Part shown: in pieces, positions 11,736 through 21,863 of the stretch
Layout: every line of letters starts with the position of its first letter
Position numbering within the stretch: the first letter of the stretch is position 1
Origin: Nepenthes gracilis
Lineage: Eukaryota > Streptophyta > Magnoliopsida > Caryophyllales > Nepenthaceae
Assembly (NCBI GenBank): GCA_033239525.1
Contig: BSYO01000004.1
Span: 18,762,037 to 18,826,036 of the forward strand
Reading direction: 5' to 3'
Length of the DNA stretch: 64,000 nucleotides
Program-made: the position numbers and the translations under genes
The notes under the pieces: model-generated
What the model was told of the DNA's origin: nothing
What the model saw: only the letters and a program-made list of their open reading frames with translations
Database searches by the model: none

Positions 11736-14533
11736 TGTAAGGTTCCGGGTTAAAATTATAATAACTAGAAGGTAATTAAGTTAATATAGGTGTATTGTGG
11801 TCAAAAGGTGTGGGGGAATCGGATTAAAAAGCTCTAAGATCCAGAATCGGTAAATCGGGAACGAAAACTGTAAACCGTGAAATGTTACTTTGAAAATAAG
11901 ATTTTGGGTTTCAAATTATGATAATCATGACTTATTAAGGTTATATAATCAAAAATAAGGTCCAATGATATGAAAGATTGGGTTAGAATGGTCAAAATGG
12001 ATCCCGAACGGCAAGAACGCGACGTAGGCTTGCCGCAGGCCTGACCCGCGCCCTCCGTGCGCTCGAGCCCACCTATCAAGCCCAAAATCTAGATTTGCCC
12101 GTGCTCGCTGCGCGCTCGCCACCCTCTCGAGCGCAAGTCTATTTTAAAGCCGTGTCGTGCTTCTTTTTCCTCATTTTTTCACAAGCCCAGAAGCTTCTAG
12201 AGAGAGAGAGAGCGCTAATTCTAGTGAGAGAAGGGAGGAGATCGAGGCCGTGGAGTCCAAATCCGTCCGAGAGCTAATTATAAATGTGAAAGCACGCGTC
12301 GAGGTAAGTGTTCTCATACTCACTTCTCGTTTCCTTTTGATATTTTGCTTCATTTTATTGGGTATTCTTGTGTCGATACCCACTATAAATATTAGAATCA
12401 TGAAACCCAAGATTAATGTCTAAGAAATATGTAATTATTTGTCCGAATCGTGTCCGATCCACTTGGTTTGGTTTTACCGAAACCTAACCCACGAAATTGG
12501 GGATTTTTCGTTTCCCTTTCATGTATCATGAAATTGACCCCAAAATGTGAATTCCCACGTCCCAATGATGTATATATGTTGGCCACGGGTTCGATTTCGC
12601 ATATCTCGTCCGAGCCCTCTAAACGGGCGCTAACACTGTTCACCCGAGACCCAAGGGAAAAATTGCTTGCTTTTACTTTCATAAAATGTTGAAATGACTC
12701 TAGAATATGAATCCCCGCATCCCAATTGTTTGTATATATTGACCGGATGTCCGATTCCGCAAGATTCAACCCGTTCGTTGCATTCGGGAGCTTTAAAAGT
12801 CCCCTATTACTGTTCATCCGAAAATAAATGGGAAAAATTGCATGCTTCCATAATCGTATTATGTTAAATCGAGCTCAAAATATGAAACATCGTGTCCCAA
12901 TTGTGCGTACGTATCCACCGGACATCCGATCTTACAAGTATCGAACCGTTTGCGCGTCCGGATGTTCAAAAAGAAACCTGACATTGTTCACTCGAAATAA
13001 AATGAGAAATATACATGTTATGCCCTCGTTTAATTGTTATGGAAGTAACGTCTAATTATTTGAACGTAAATGTAAGCCTCGAAAATGTGTATCCATGTGC
13101 CGGAAGTAAGGAAACAAGTCTAGAAGGCTTCTAAAATAATACGTGATTATCGAAGGTATGAAATTCGGAATTATCTTGTGAACATGAATTGAATTGTAAT
13201 GACGAGATTGAGTCCCACAGAAAGTTGTGAACCGAGCAAGTAAATGGAAGGGAATCCACATTGTGCATTGTGATGGAATGATCTTCCGGATGGAGATGTA
13301 TATGATTGGAATGAGATTTTTCGAGTTGTGAATGTGTATGACAAATGTGGATTTCTCTCTCCAAGTGTGGAAGCTAACCTTGAAACTAGGACCATGATTC
13401 ATTAGGGTAGTATTCTTTAGCTTACCATATCCATTACGGTGTGAACCCGAGGAATACATGGCTACGTATTCTGGCCGCTCGTGGGAGCGGGTGATATTCG
13501 TGGTACGCTTTAGGAAACTACTGCGAAAGAACGAGGATTGCCCTGGTCCCCGGGGGATATGGAGTGTGTTGAGGTGGCCGAGTGCTGCAGGCCTAAAATG
13601 TAACCGTTGGTTAAACGCTATAGTGGAGATGTAGTCGTTTGTTGAGTGTTGCATAGTGGAGATGCAACCGATGGTCGAGTACTATGGACCTAAAATGTAG
13701 TCGTGGCTTTACAATGTGTAGCGAACACATTCCTTTCCTCGTTCTCTCACATCGCTGGTTAGTACGGCCTACTAGCCCGGGTCCGCAAAGATGATATAAT
13801 GATGAAAATGAATAATGCCCAATCGATGTAACCGTGAGAATCCAGTGATTCTAGATGTTTCCTGTTCCCTCTCCTGATTCATGATTATTGAGATTACTTG
13901 TATCCCCCCTATTCTAATTGTTCTATTATTTGCCTACGAATATTGAGTATGATTATATTTGTTGAGCTGTACGCTCACTCTTACTGTTTTTCCTTCTAGA
14001 TGAGAATACTTAGCCAGCGTCAGATTAGTTAGAGTAAGGAGAGAGACTTGCATTGGAGGGAGTTGCTGGACAGCGAAGCTTGAAGATTGGGTTATGTTTA
14101 TCATATTAGAATGTAAACAGCCACTCATGGATGGATGTGACTTATTGTTATATTATGGTTTTGTTATACTTCCGCAGGTTTTTGATGATCTAGTTATGCT
14201 TCCGCGTTTGTGTTGATGTTTTTGGATTTTGTTTCTTCCTAGACGGCATCTCTCTAGGTCCAGTTTCCATAGTTAGGATACTGTGATTGGAGCCATGAAT
14301 GATATGGCTGATTATGTGATCATGTGTATTGTGTTGTAGGCTTTGTATTGATTATTTAGGTTAGATGTGTGCTTGTACAGGACATATTTGAGTATGTTGT
14401 ATTTTTTATTTTCGTCAAATTGTAGAGGAAACTCTGCCGAAATTTCTGTAAAATCCATAGGTTAATTATGGGCTTTAGTTTGTGTTACCATTGATGGAGG
14501 TTATTTATTGGAAAAATAATCCGATCCGTCACA
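11736..14533 (+). mobile_element. Solo LTR, 2798 bp, nested in the Tat A LTR
   Basis: It starts TGTAAGG and ends GTCACA, giving TGT/ACA termini. It is flanked by a perfect 5-bp target-site duplication GGCTT (11731-11735 and 14534-14538). Length, termini, a GA-rich leader and a GAGGTAAGTG donor-like site at about 12299 resemble Tekay/Del chromovirus LTRs such as 42188-44112. No internal element sequence is present, so this is the product of LTR-LTR recombination. Open frames inside it on both strands do not match known proteins and I treat them as chance. Confidence 0.85.
12530..12970 (+). repeat. Degenerate 160-175-bp tandem repeats in the solo LTR
   Basis: Three successive blocks share the series AAAATGTGAA or AATATGAA, then CCCAAT, then TATATTG and CCGGA-type motifs, then TGTTCA and a GGGAAAAATTGC-type ending. 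The CCCAAT anchors sit at 12561, 12721 and 12896, giving periods of about 160 and 175 bp. A further set of short degenerate repeats (35-40 bp) lies at about 13580-13720. These are U5-region repeats typical of long plant LTRs and not a gene. Confidence 0.65.
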
Positions 14534-15191
14534 GGCTTTGGGCGCAAGAACCCCTGTTGCAAGGGTTCGTTGGCTGCTGACTGCTGTCAGCGGTTGCCGG
14601 CACATTGGTTGTTATTTAGCGATGGCAGGTAGACCGCCGGGCGCTGCCAGCCACGCTTGGTCTACCCCTCGAGTTGGGATTGGCTGGGCGACTGTGGGCA
14701 ACTGCCTGAGCCGCAACTGGCAGTGCTGACTGTTTCCTCATTGGCTCGCTTCTCCTGCGCTTCCGCCATTCCCTGACAGTAGCATTAATGAGCTGCAGAC
14801 GACGTCTATTGGTTGTTGAACGTGGGCCACCACGTAGGCCGCTCTGGCAGCTGCTCCGTGGGCTAGGATTCGAACCACTATGGGCCTTTGTTTCAAACCC
14901 AATACTAGCCCCTCATGCTTGGGCGACCAGTGGTCGCGGCCTGGCATGCCCTTTGGGGTCCAACTCACGGTCGCCCGGTTCCCCTCGAGATGCGCCAACG
15001 CTTGTCGTCTTCTAGTTTCGTGCCTTCCCTAGGCAGTCGGGCAGGCTTTTTTGGCACTGCAGCAATTCGGTGCATGGAATGGAACAATTCGCACGCTTAA
15101 GGTTGCGTCTAATTTGAGAGCTTTCATATTCCATGAAAGACGTCCATGGAATAGTGCGCCCCATTAAGCACTAGAAGGGCGCCATCTCACC

Positions 15192-15199
15192 TATAAATA
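15192..15199 (+). promoter_or_regulatory. TATA box of antisense cassette 0, element A
   Basis: TATAAATA followed by GGAGGG, on the strand opposite gag-pol. It is 59 bp upstream of the first ATG (15251) of the leader cassette. The corresponding stretch is deleted in element B. Confidence 0.5.
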
Positions 15200-15250
15200 G
15201 GAGGGCTCTTCTGCGGTGCGGCTCATCCTTTGACTGACTTTGGGGGGGTA

Positions 15251-15551
15251 ATGCGAAGGTCTTGGCTTGCCCCACATCTGGTGAGAGTCCGCGAAGGAGT
15301 TGGATGGGCTAGTTGGAGATGCAAAATTCTTAGCGAAGACTGTCTTCATGCCCATGCTACGGTCAATTCCTCATGCTAATGAGGGTGGCTCGGCCACTTT
15401 GCTGTTGTCGCATGCCTCCCCCCATGGAACGGCGCGTCCAACGTGCTGTGGGATCATTGCAGAGCTATCCCAGGGGTCTTCTCCTCTGGTGAAGCACGTC
15501 GCTCACGATCTCCACTTCACTTGGATCGTGCGTCGGCTAGGGAGGAGGTAG
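15251..15551 (+). CDS. Leader cassette small ORF(s), element A, antisense
   Basis: Two overlapping frames are open in both Tat copies. An ATG frame (15251-15379) gives 42 residues beginning MRRSW and has an exact 42-residue counterpart in element B with no indel between them. The second frame (15300-15551) lacks an ATG (it opens at TTG), yet its first 34 residues match B better, about 18 of 34 by my count, including KTVF and the PH-x-NE block. I do not recognise either product. Which frame, if any, is translated is open. The ATG-less frame would need an upstream exon or a non-AUG start. Confidence 0.3.
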
Positions 15552-15859
15552 AGAGGGGAGCCCCGGTGAGCGAAGAGCAGGTTCTTTTTTTTTTTTTTTG
15601 CGTCCCTGCTAGAGGCTCTTAAGTTGGGTCATTGGGTTCGTCTCCACCGAAGGTAGACTAACACGCGGCTGTCCCCGGTGCTTTGGGTTGTTGGGTTATT
15701 AGTGGCAAGGCCGTGGTGATCTCATGTAGATCACGATCCCAAGCTTACTCAAGCTTTCGGGTCAGTTGCCGTGGGGCCTAGGCCCTGTGCCATATCTTTT
15801 TCCTGTTTCTTGTACCTTTACTACTGTAAATCCTGTACTTTGTAAGGAAAGCCTTGATT

Positions 15860-15865
15860 AATGAA
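15860..15865 (+). terminator. Poly(A)-signal-like AATGAA after cassette 0, element A
   Basis: It lies in the GATTAATGAAAAAAG context. Element B has the intact AATAAA at the same place (27014). Confidence 0.35.
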
Positions 15866-16319
15866 AAAAGTAACCTTTCATCTTTACTCTTCTACCTTAT
15901 AGCACGTATTTTTTCTTACTAACCGCTTCCTCCCCCTTTTTTTAATCACCCTTCATGGGCAATTTGCTTCTTCCATTGCGCCATGCTCCATTCCGCGTGC
16001 CTGAGCATCTTCGGATGCTTGCAGTCAGTTCTACCGGTTTCATGCTTTGAGTTTTAATGTAGACCGTTGTCGGGAGGACACGGTAGGAGGGGACCTCTGA
16101 TGTTTGATGCCATGGAGGTTTGAACGTCACTGGTAGCAATCACATCCGCCTGTCCATCTGGCGCATTAAATCCGTAGGAAATCATGGGGCGTTGCGCCAT
16201 AGTGATTTGCCTTGGAAACGCGCAAAGCTTTAGGGATTCACCACGTGGAGGGCATTTGTTGGCTTCGTTTTGGCACTCTTCGCCTTCATAATGCTGCCGT
16301 TTTAGGGGGAAACTTTGCC

Positions 16320-16327
16320 TATTTAAA
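16320..16327 (+). promoter_or_regulatory. TATTTAAA box of antisense cassette 1, element A
   Basis: TATTTAAACGC lies 51 bp upstream of the ATG at 16371. Element B has the same box 56 bp upstream of the equivalent ATG, and both are followed by an AAATTCCCTCCAA block. Confidence 0.55.
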
Positions 16328-16370
16328 CGCACAAATTCCCTCCAATGCAGCATGCTCTACTGTTTTTTCG

Positions 16371-17107
16371 ATGGTGCGAAGCTTTGTGTTGCCTTCGATC
16401 CCTTTCCCTTTTGTCCGCTTCATTGTGATTTTGATGGAGGGATCGTCCTCATTGTCTAGGTTAGGACCTTCTTCCGAAGAGCCTGAGACTAGGAACCCTG
16501 CCTCTGGGGTCCCTAGTGCAGCCGCGTCGGAGGGATATCATTCGGAGGCCACCGTTGTAGGCCCTATGCGATTTTCGAGGGTGCCTCCAGGCTTTGAGAG
16601 GGAGGAGAGGTCTGCCACCTCGCGGGATCGTGGTCCTGGGAGGGAAGATCCTTCGCTTCACCAAGTGGCCAGGGCTATCGAAGGTGTCGAAGCCCGGGTG
16701 CAAGTCGTGGTTGGAGAGATAGAGCAATTGAGGGCCTATGCCGCACACTTTGAGGAAGCGTGGGCGAAATCGGAAGAGAGGGCGTCCACGCTTGCCAGTG
16801 CCAATGTGCGGGCTCGAGCCCGCGTATTGGCTCTCCAGATGAGCTTGAGCGGCTGCAACGACAGTTTAGAATGGAGGTCGCGCAGATGGGGACTGAGTTA
16901 AGGTCGAGGTTTCTGCCGAAGGAAATCGGTCCTGCACTGGAAAGGAATTTCCAGGACAGCATCCATCTCAGCCAAAGACTAGTCTCACTGAAGGGATCCG
17001 AACTTCGCATCAGCATCCTGGGCTCTCGAAACTCTAGCGCCCTGTTGCGTGTGGACTTGTTGGAGTGTCTTGCACCAGGTTCCTCTGTGCTAGGAGAGGG
17101 CCATTAA
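16371..17107 (+). pseudogene. Antisense cassette 1 protein, unknown family, frameshifted (element A)
   Basis: Encodes a protein of about 240 residues if one frameshift near 16835 is allowed for. The N-terminal part is Ser/Glu-rich (MEGSSS at 16434). A motif follows that is shared with element B: GYHSEA, then VVGPMRF, then PPGFE. The middle is a predicted helical, charged region (VEARVQVVVGEIEQLRAYA). The C-terminal block is also shared with B: a PALER-x-FQD box, a second box ending NSSALLRVDL, and a Gly-rich tail. I recognise no named domain. Conservation of separated blocks between two diverged element copies argues for a former protein. The start at 16371 is chosen because B has an equivalent in-frame ATG at the same spacing from the TATTTAAA box; 16434 is the alternative. 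Located between pol and the 3' LTR on the antisense strand. Confidence 0.5.
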
Positions 17108-17159
17108 ATGTATTCCGTGGCCGCAGGCTGCTGTAAAGAGAATTATTAATGACTATTGT

Positions 17160-17165
17160 AATAAA
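17160..17165 (+). terminator. AATAAA after cassette 1, element A
   Basis: Poly(A) signal 53 bp beyond the cassette 1 stop. Element B has AATAAA 61 bp beyond its own stop. Confidence 0.45.
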
Positions 17166-17367
17166 ATTTAACACTTAACTGTGCTGTTTTACTTTCCGTT
17201 GCTTGTTGTAGTCGAACGATTCATTTTCTTCCTTGCGCGCTTGTTTTGGAAGTTCCGCTGCCGCCTTTCCCGACAATTAGAATTTTTGCATTAAATATTG
17301 GTGTGACAGCGGGGATTTCGCCAAGCGGCTAAGGTGATGTCAATCTGCGATCTAACGAGGGGTCATC

Positions 17368-17375
17368 TATTTAAG
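17368..17375 (+). promoter_or_regulatory. TATTTAAG box of antisense cassette 2, element A
   Basis: It lies 87 bp upstream of the ATG at 17455. The equivalent box in B is TATTTAAA, 81 bp upstream of its ATG. Confidence 0.5.
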
Positions 17376-17454
17376 TCGTGCTTCAGTGAAATTTCTCTTG
17401 GCCATTTCCTTGTGCTGAAAGCTTTCAACTTGTTCCACAGAGAGAGAGAGAAAG

Positions 17455-19451
17455 ATGGCAAAGAAGAGAGAGTCTCCTTCTTCGCGAACTTCTAAGGTGA
17501 GTTGGCATGGCGTCGACGACACGGGGTCCGTCCTGACGACTAGCGCCATTGCTGCTTTGATGGTGGATTATGGGATCCCCGACAGCTGGGTTTATCGCGC
17601 TCCTGGTTCTGCGGGTAGAGCCAACACTCCACCAGATGGCTTCGTCGTAGTTTACGAGCACCATTTGAGAGGGGGGCTTCGTTACCCTATGCCGTGCACT
17701 TTGTATTGACTGGTTGAGGCGTTGGGTGTTCCTGTTGCGAGGCTTCACCCCAATGCCCTTCGTTATCTGATCTCGCTGGGCATCTTCTCCTGCATCCATA
17801 CCGGCACTTTCGACGCAAAGGCGGCAAGATGGATTTTCAGCTTCACGGAGTCGGAGGATTAGATTTCCATGTCCCCAAGAACCAGTTTCCATTTTCGAGG
17901 GACCAACCCCAATTCAATGAAGAATTGGAAGAATCGTTTTTTCTTCTTGCAGAAGCCTTCCGACTCTGAACTTTCACGTGTGTGGGGCCCGATTTCAGAG
18001 TACTTCCATGGGAAGGTGTCCTCGGAGGATGCCAAGGATACAGCGGAGTTGGTCGCTACCATCAACTCTCAAATGGAAAAATTCTCCATTCAGGGCTACT
18101 TCCTGACATTCGTTACTTTCGAGGCCACTAGGTGGGGGCCTTCGTTGGGTTGGCACACCGTCGGTCCTACGAAAAAGGAGCCTAGGGACGTCGTGATTCC
18201 TCCATCGTCCGAAGAGGACGTAGAAGAAAGCTGCTCATTGTTGGAGTCGTCTTCAAATGAAGAAGAGATAGGGGCTCCCCTGAAGAGGTTGAGGGAGGCC
18301 AGAGGTACCTCCACCTGGTGGTCACAGAGGTTGGCTGCTGTATGCGCTGCGTGAGCCTGGGGGCGACGTTGAGTGCCGGACTACAGGAGGGGACCGCCGG
18401 ACCCGTACCAATTCCTGCTGTGGCACTAGCTGAGTATGGTGTCCCTGCAGTGGAACTTCATTCTGGTGAGGAGTCTTCTGCGGATTCCTTTGTCAACCTG
18501 GAGCCACCGGAGTTGATCACAAAGGGTGCTCCAGCCATGGCGGGTGACGCATTAGCCCCTGGTGACCTGGAGAAAGCATGCGCACTAGCGCCAGCACTAG
18601 AGTTAGAGGGATCTTTAGAGCCCGCCGGAACTTCCGCTGAGTCGTCTTTGGAGGGGGGTCTAGGAGGATGTTCCTGTGGCATTGGAGGTAGAAGCTGCAC
18701 TGGAGGCTAGCCCGCCAAGCACTGAGTTGGCCTCGAAAACAACCGCAGGAAGGATAGCTCTGGAGCTAGAGCCCCCGAGCATTCCCTTGCCTTCCGTGCT
18801 TCTAGACCATCCAAGCTCCGTAGAAATTGCAGTTGAACGCGGGGAGTCCTCAGGCCTATCCGCGTCTGGAGATTTAGCTCGTCATCCGGACGCAACCTCC
18901 ACTCAGGTATAATCGCCTCGAGCTGAACATTCTTCGACAGTCTTGAGTTTTGGAAATTTTTGACCTTCTTCCTTCCCATGCAAGTTCCTGAGGGTACTGA
19001 CTCTTTTGATGAGCTAGCTGCTCAACTATACTGGAACCTTCATCGCGGCTTGGATGTTGCCCAGCGCATGAAAGCCAGGGTCGCTTCTCTTCAAGAGGAG
19101 AGCGAGCGGGCGCAGGAGGAGGTTAGGCGCTTGAAGGAGGAGAATGGCCAAAGGACACTGGAAGCCGCGCGTCTACAACAGGAGGTTGAACAACTGAAAG
19201 AGATGGTTACTATTCTCGAGGATGACAACTCACGCCTATCTAGAGATCTGAAGGGCCGGTTCACTCCATTGGAGGCGGATCTTGCACTAGAGGCTCGGTT
19301 CTGGGACGGCATTTGCCTATGTCGTTGGATTGCCTCGCTTGCGGTCCTCGACATTCTGGAGGGCGTCTTCCACCAAGGCAACTCCGAAGTTTGGGACAGG
19401 TCTTGCCTGAGAAATTTCCCTGAGGAGACTGGTCTGTCAGATTCTCAGTAG
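17455..19451 (+). pseudogene. Antisense cassette 2: 'putative gypsy type transposon'-like protein (element A)
   Basis: Long decayed reading frame on the strand opposite gag-pol. The first part (17455-18354) is one frame broken only by two stops, at 17707 (TGA) and near 17860 (TAG). The second is W in element B (EDWISMS), so both look like TGG decay. It carries the VYEHHLRGGLRYPMP block, then LHPN, then a NWKNRFFFL block, an arrangement resembling the Pfam family 'putative gypsy type transposon' (Transposase_28). An acidic Ser/Glu linker and an Ala/Pro-rich region follow (frame change near 18320). A 78-bp intron (18907-18984) leads to a coiled-coil exon rich in heptads (18985-19451). The domain assignment is from memory of the family pattern. 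Antisense ORFs of this type are known in Tat/Retand elements; the function is unknown. Confidence 0.6.
18907..18984 (+). other. Conserved 78-bp intron in antisense cassette 2 (element A)
   Basis: The donor is CTCAG|GTAT and the acceptor GCAAG|TTCCTGAGGG. Element B has the same intron at 30146-30222 (77 bp; CTCAG|GTAT and GTAAG|TCCCTGGGGG). In both, a phase-1 join restores a V-P-x-G-x-(D/N)-S-x-D sequence at the start of the next exon. Splicing is inferred and not shown. Confidence 0.55.
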
Positions 19452-19510
19452 TAGTTTTACTTGTAGACATTGCTTTCTTCTTTTCCTTTCGTCTGCGCCT
19501 TGTATAAATG

Positions 19511-19516
19511 AATGAA
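19511..19516 (+). terminator. Poly(A)-signal-like AATGAA after cassette 2, element A
   Basis: It lies about 60 bp beyond the stop. B has AATAAA at the matching place (30602). Confidence 0.35.
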
Positions 19517-19654
19517 AAATATCACCTTTTTTGCATTCAATGCCTTCTGGTGAGATTTGAGAGATTGTATCTCATATTTAATGGCTAAGCTTGTGAAGCT
19601 ATTGTCGCCAAGGTTCCAATCCGGCGCTGTGTTACTGATAGTTTTTCCTTAGGT

Positions 19655-20398
19655 TGGCGACATTCCAGGTCCAAGGGATCAGTTTGCTGTTCTGGGCGCG
19701 TAGCTTGTACGCTCCACTCCGGAGGGAATGGGCCTTCCTATCCGGGGGAGAGTTTGTTCCTACTTACGGCTTTTCCCGCGGCCTCCACACACCAGAGGAC
19801 CAGATCTCCAACCTCGAGTGGGCGTATCTTCACCCACTTGTTGTAGTACCGTACGATACGCTGTTAATAGGTTGCGGTCTGCAGGCGAGCTGAGTCTCGA
19901 ATTTCTGGGAGCAGGTCAAGGCATTCTCTGAGTCTCTGAGAGTTTGTGGTTGGATCGAAACATTCGACCTGTAGGCAGGGTAGTCCTTCTTCTATGGGGA
20001 CTACGGCCTCAGCTCCGTAGTAGAGGCTGAAGGGTGCCTCTCTCGTTGATTCCCGCAGGGTTATCCGATACCACTAGAGTACGGAAGGTAGCTCATCGAC
20101 CCACAAGGCCCTTGTGTCTTTCAGTTTGGTCTTCAGTCCGCGCAGCAGCGTGCGGTTGGTGACTTCAACCTGCCCATTTGCTTGAAGATATGCCACGGAT
20201 GTATGGACTAGCCTGATGCGCAGACCTGCACAATACTTCGTGAACCGCTTGCCGATGAATTGGGTTCCGTTGTCTGTCACTATGACCTCGGAAATCTCAA
20301 AGCAGTAGACGATGTTTTGGCAGAGGAATTCTGTTAGATTCTACTCGGTGATTCGAGTCAAAGGGACTGCTTCTACTAATTTGGTGAAGTAGTTAATG
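19655..20398 (-). pseudogene. Tat integrase fragment, element A
   Basis: Minus-strand remnant of a retroviral-type integrase that inserts element cDNA. At 20280-20074 the catalytic-core signature TDNGTQF is followed by QANGQVEVTNRTLL, matching the second Asp and the Glu of the D,D35E triad. The rest towards 19655 matches the C-terminal part of B's integrase at nucleotide level but is broken by indels. The N-terminal zinc domain and everything 5' of it are missing because the element ends at about 20398. Confidence 0.8.
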
Positions 20399-21863
20399 GT
20401 GCATATGTTATAAAGTACTTACATGGGATATAAATATATCCACAGTATAAATAAATATTATTATATTGTCCATAATTGATGAACCCTCTCCTTCTTGAAG
20501 AGATTTTAAGAAACCTTTGAAAGGCATGTCCCTTGAAGAATTTGCTAACCCATTGTATTTTTTTTTTTAAGGAAGAAAACAAGAATCAAAATGTGAGCAA
20601 GGGTTAGAGCCTCCATCCATTAAAAGTCCTCATTTTAGATGAAGGACAGTCTAATAATCCCACAAAAAGGAAAAATATTAAATTCTCTATCCACCAAAGA
20701 AACAAAAAATTTAATAAAAATGTCTGCTTTAATTGTAAAATATTAAGACATTACAAATAAGAATGACTTTTCTCAAAAAAAAAAAAAAAATACTGTTGGG
20801 AACAAAGATAATTGTGTTGCCACACTTTTTGAAGTGAATGCCCTCAAAGATGATAGAACACGGTGGATTGATTTTGATACTTCTAAATATGTGTAAGAAT
20901 ATTTTTTTTCAAGATTTTTCTACAAATTGCAGAGGAGACCGTTTTGTACATGGAAAGTTTGTCTATTTCTCCCACCCAAGTGTGAAATATAGCTAATTTC
21001 TGAAGAGTTTTAACTTTTATAAATGTTTATTTTATCACTGAAATTAAAGCCAAAAAAAAAAATTAGTGTCCAATAATAATTATAATTTCAGACTTATATT
21101 TAAGACAAATAAATTTATTCTGTCTAAGGGAGCAAATTTTATAAGAAAGGGTTACATGGATAATAGCATGTATAAACTCAATATTATTAGTAAAATTATT
21201 TCTATTTATGTTCTTAAATTATCTAGTTCATAGTATTATCGGTTAGCACATGTTGATTTTAGAAGAATATATTATATGGTTAAGTTGGATTTCTAAATGG
21301 GTCAATCACATAAAATAAACTCAAATCACACTTAATATAAAAGTTTAATCACGAGCTAAAATTATACTATCATTTAATATATTACGTAACGTAACGCCGA
21401 ATGTATTTTGTTATATCCTACTAATGTGTTAGAAGTGTTCTGTTGTTTTAAATTAGTTACGTGAATTGTCTCGAATTATTGAATCATTTGACGGGACATC
21501 ATTTTGAATATATTGACATGATTATTAAACATGATGTGTGTTTATATTTATGTGGACTTTATTATACTATATCTTAGTAGGGACTGAACATGGAAAACTT
21601 AAAGTTGGCTTATCACAAGAACCAGCCTATTACAATTTTGAAAACCTGCCACGTGAAAGATCTATTCATGAGAAGACTCGTTCAAATTTGAAACTCAAAT
21701 AGCTTCTTCACATACATGAGCTACAAGAAGCGAGGCAACAAAGGGAAAAGTGGTAAAGAATGGAATGGTCAATTAAGAACTTCTCGAGGACAGTCTTCTT
21801 AAAACATGATAAAATGCATTGCAGTACGAAGGTCAACATGAGCTGTGAGGTGGAGGGAGTATT
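20399..21863. other. AT-rich host-like DNA with a degenerate copia relic
   Basis: Around 20560-20960 on the plus strand a broken frame shows a C-F-N-C ... H-Y-K zinc-knuckle-like string and, about 125 bp on, a VNALKDD...RWIDFDTSKYV string resembling the gag/protease junction of Ty1/copia polyproteins (usual W-x-x-DSGAS). Stops and homopolymer runs interrupt it. The rest of the interval shows no gene. Confidence 0.35.

Larger units (their letters stand above)
11248..14904 (-). repeat. 3' LTR of Tat element A, interrupted by a solo LTR
   Basis: The plus-strand left end TGTTGCGTCTTGG matches the left end of B's LTR (TGTTGCGTTTCGG). The right end CCCAATA corresponds to B's CCCAACA, so the terminal CA has mutated to TA. 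Removing the 2798-bp insertion and its 5-bp duplication leaves about 854 bp, close to B's 900 bp. On the minus strand a TATAAAC box lies at about 11711-11718. The polypyrimidine stretch just beyond the right end (14905-14920) is the complement of a polypurine tract, as expected beside a 3' LTR of a minus-strand element. Confidence 0.8.
11248..20398 (-). mobile_element. Tat-lineage Ty3/gypsy element A, 5'-truncated
   Basis: On the minus strand this element reads integrase fragment, spacer with plus-strand (antisense) ORFs, then 3' LTR. It is collinear with element B (26325-37992) from the integrase C terminus through the antisense cassettes, and its LTR matches B's 5' LTR. Gag, protease, RT, RNase H and the 5' LTR are absent: homology to B stops abruptly near 20398 within integrase, and AT-rich host-like sequence follows. 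The interior is clearly more GC-rich than the flanking host DNA. It is non-autonomous and decayed, and its LTR was later hit by a solo LTR insertion. Confidence 0.85.

Noticed and set aside
12413..12817. 134-codon minus-strand frame
   Set aside because: It overlaps the 160-175-bp tandem repeats of the same solo LTR; the residues repeat with the DNA unit.
13052..13654. 200-codon open frame on the minus strand
   Set aside because: It lies wholly inside the solo LTR 11736-14533, has an odd His/Ser/Ile-rich composition, crosses degenerate repeats and resembles no family. It is chance openness in an AT-moderate LTR.
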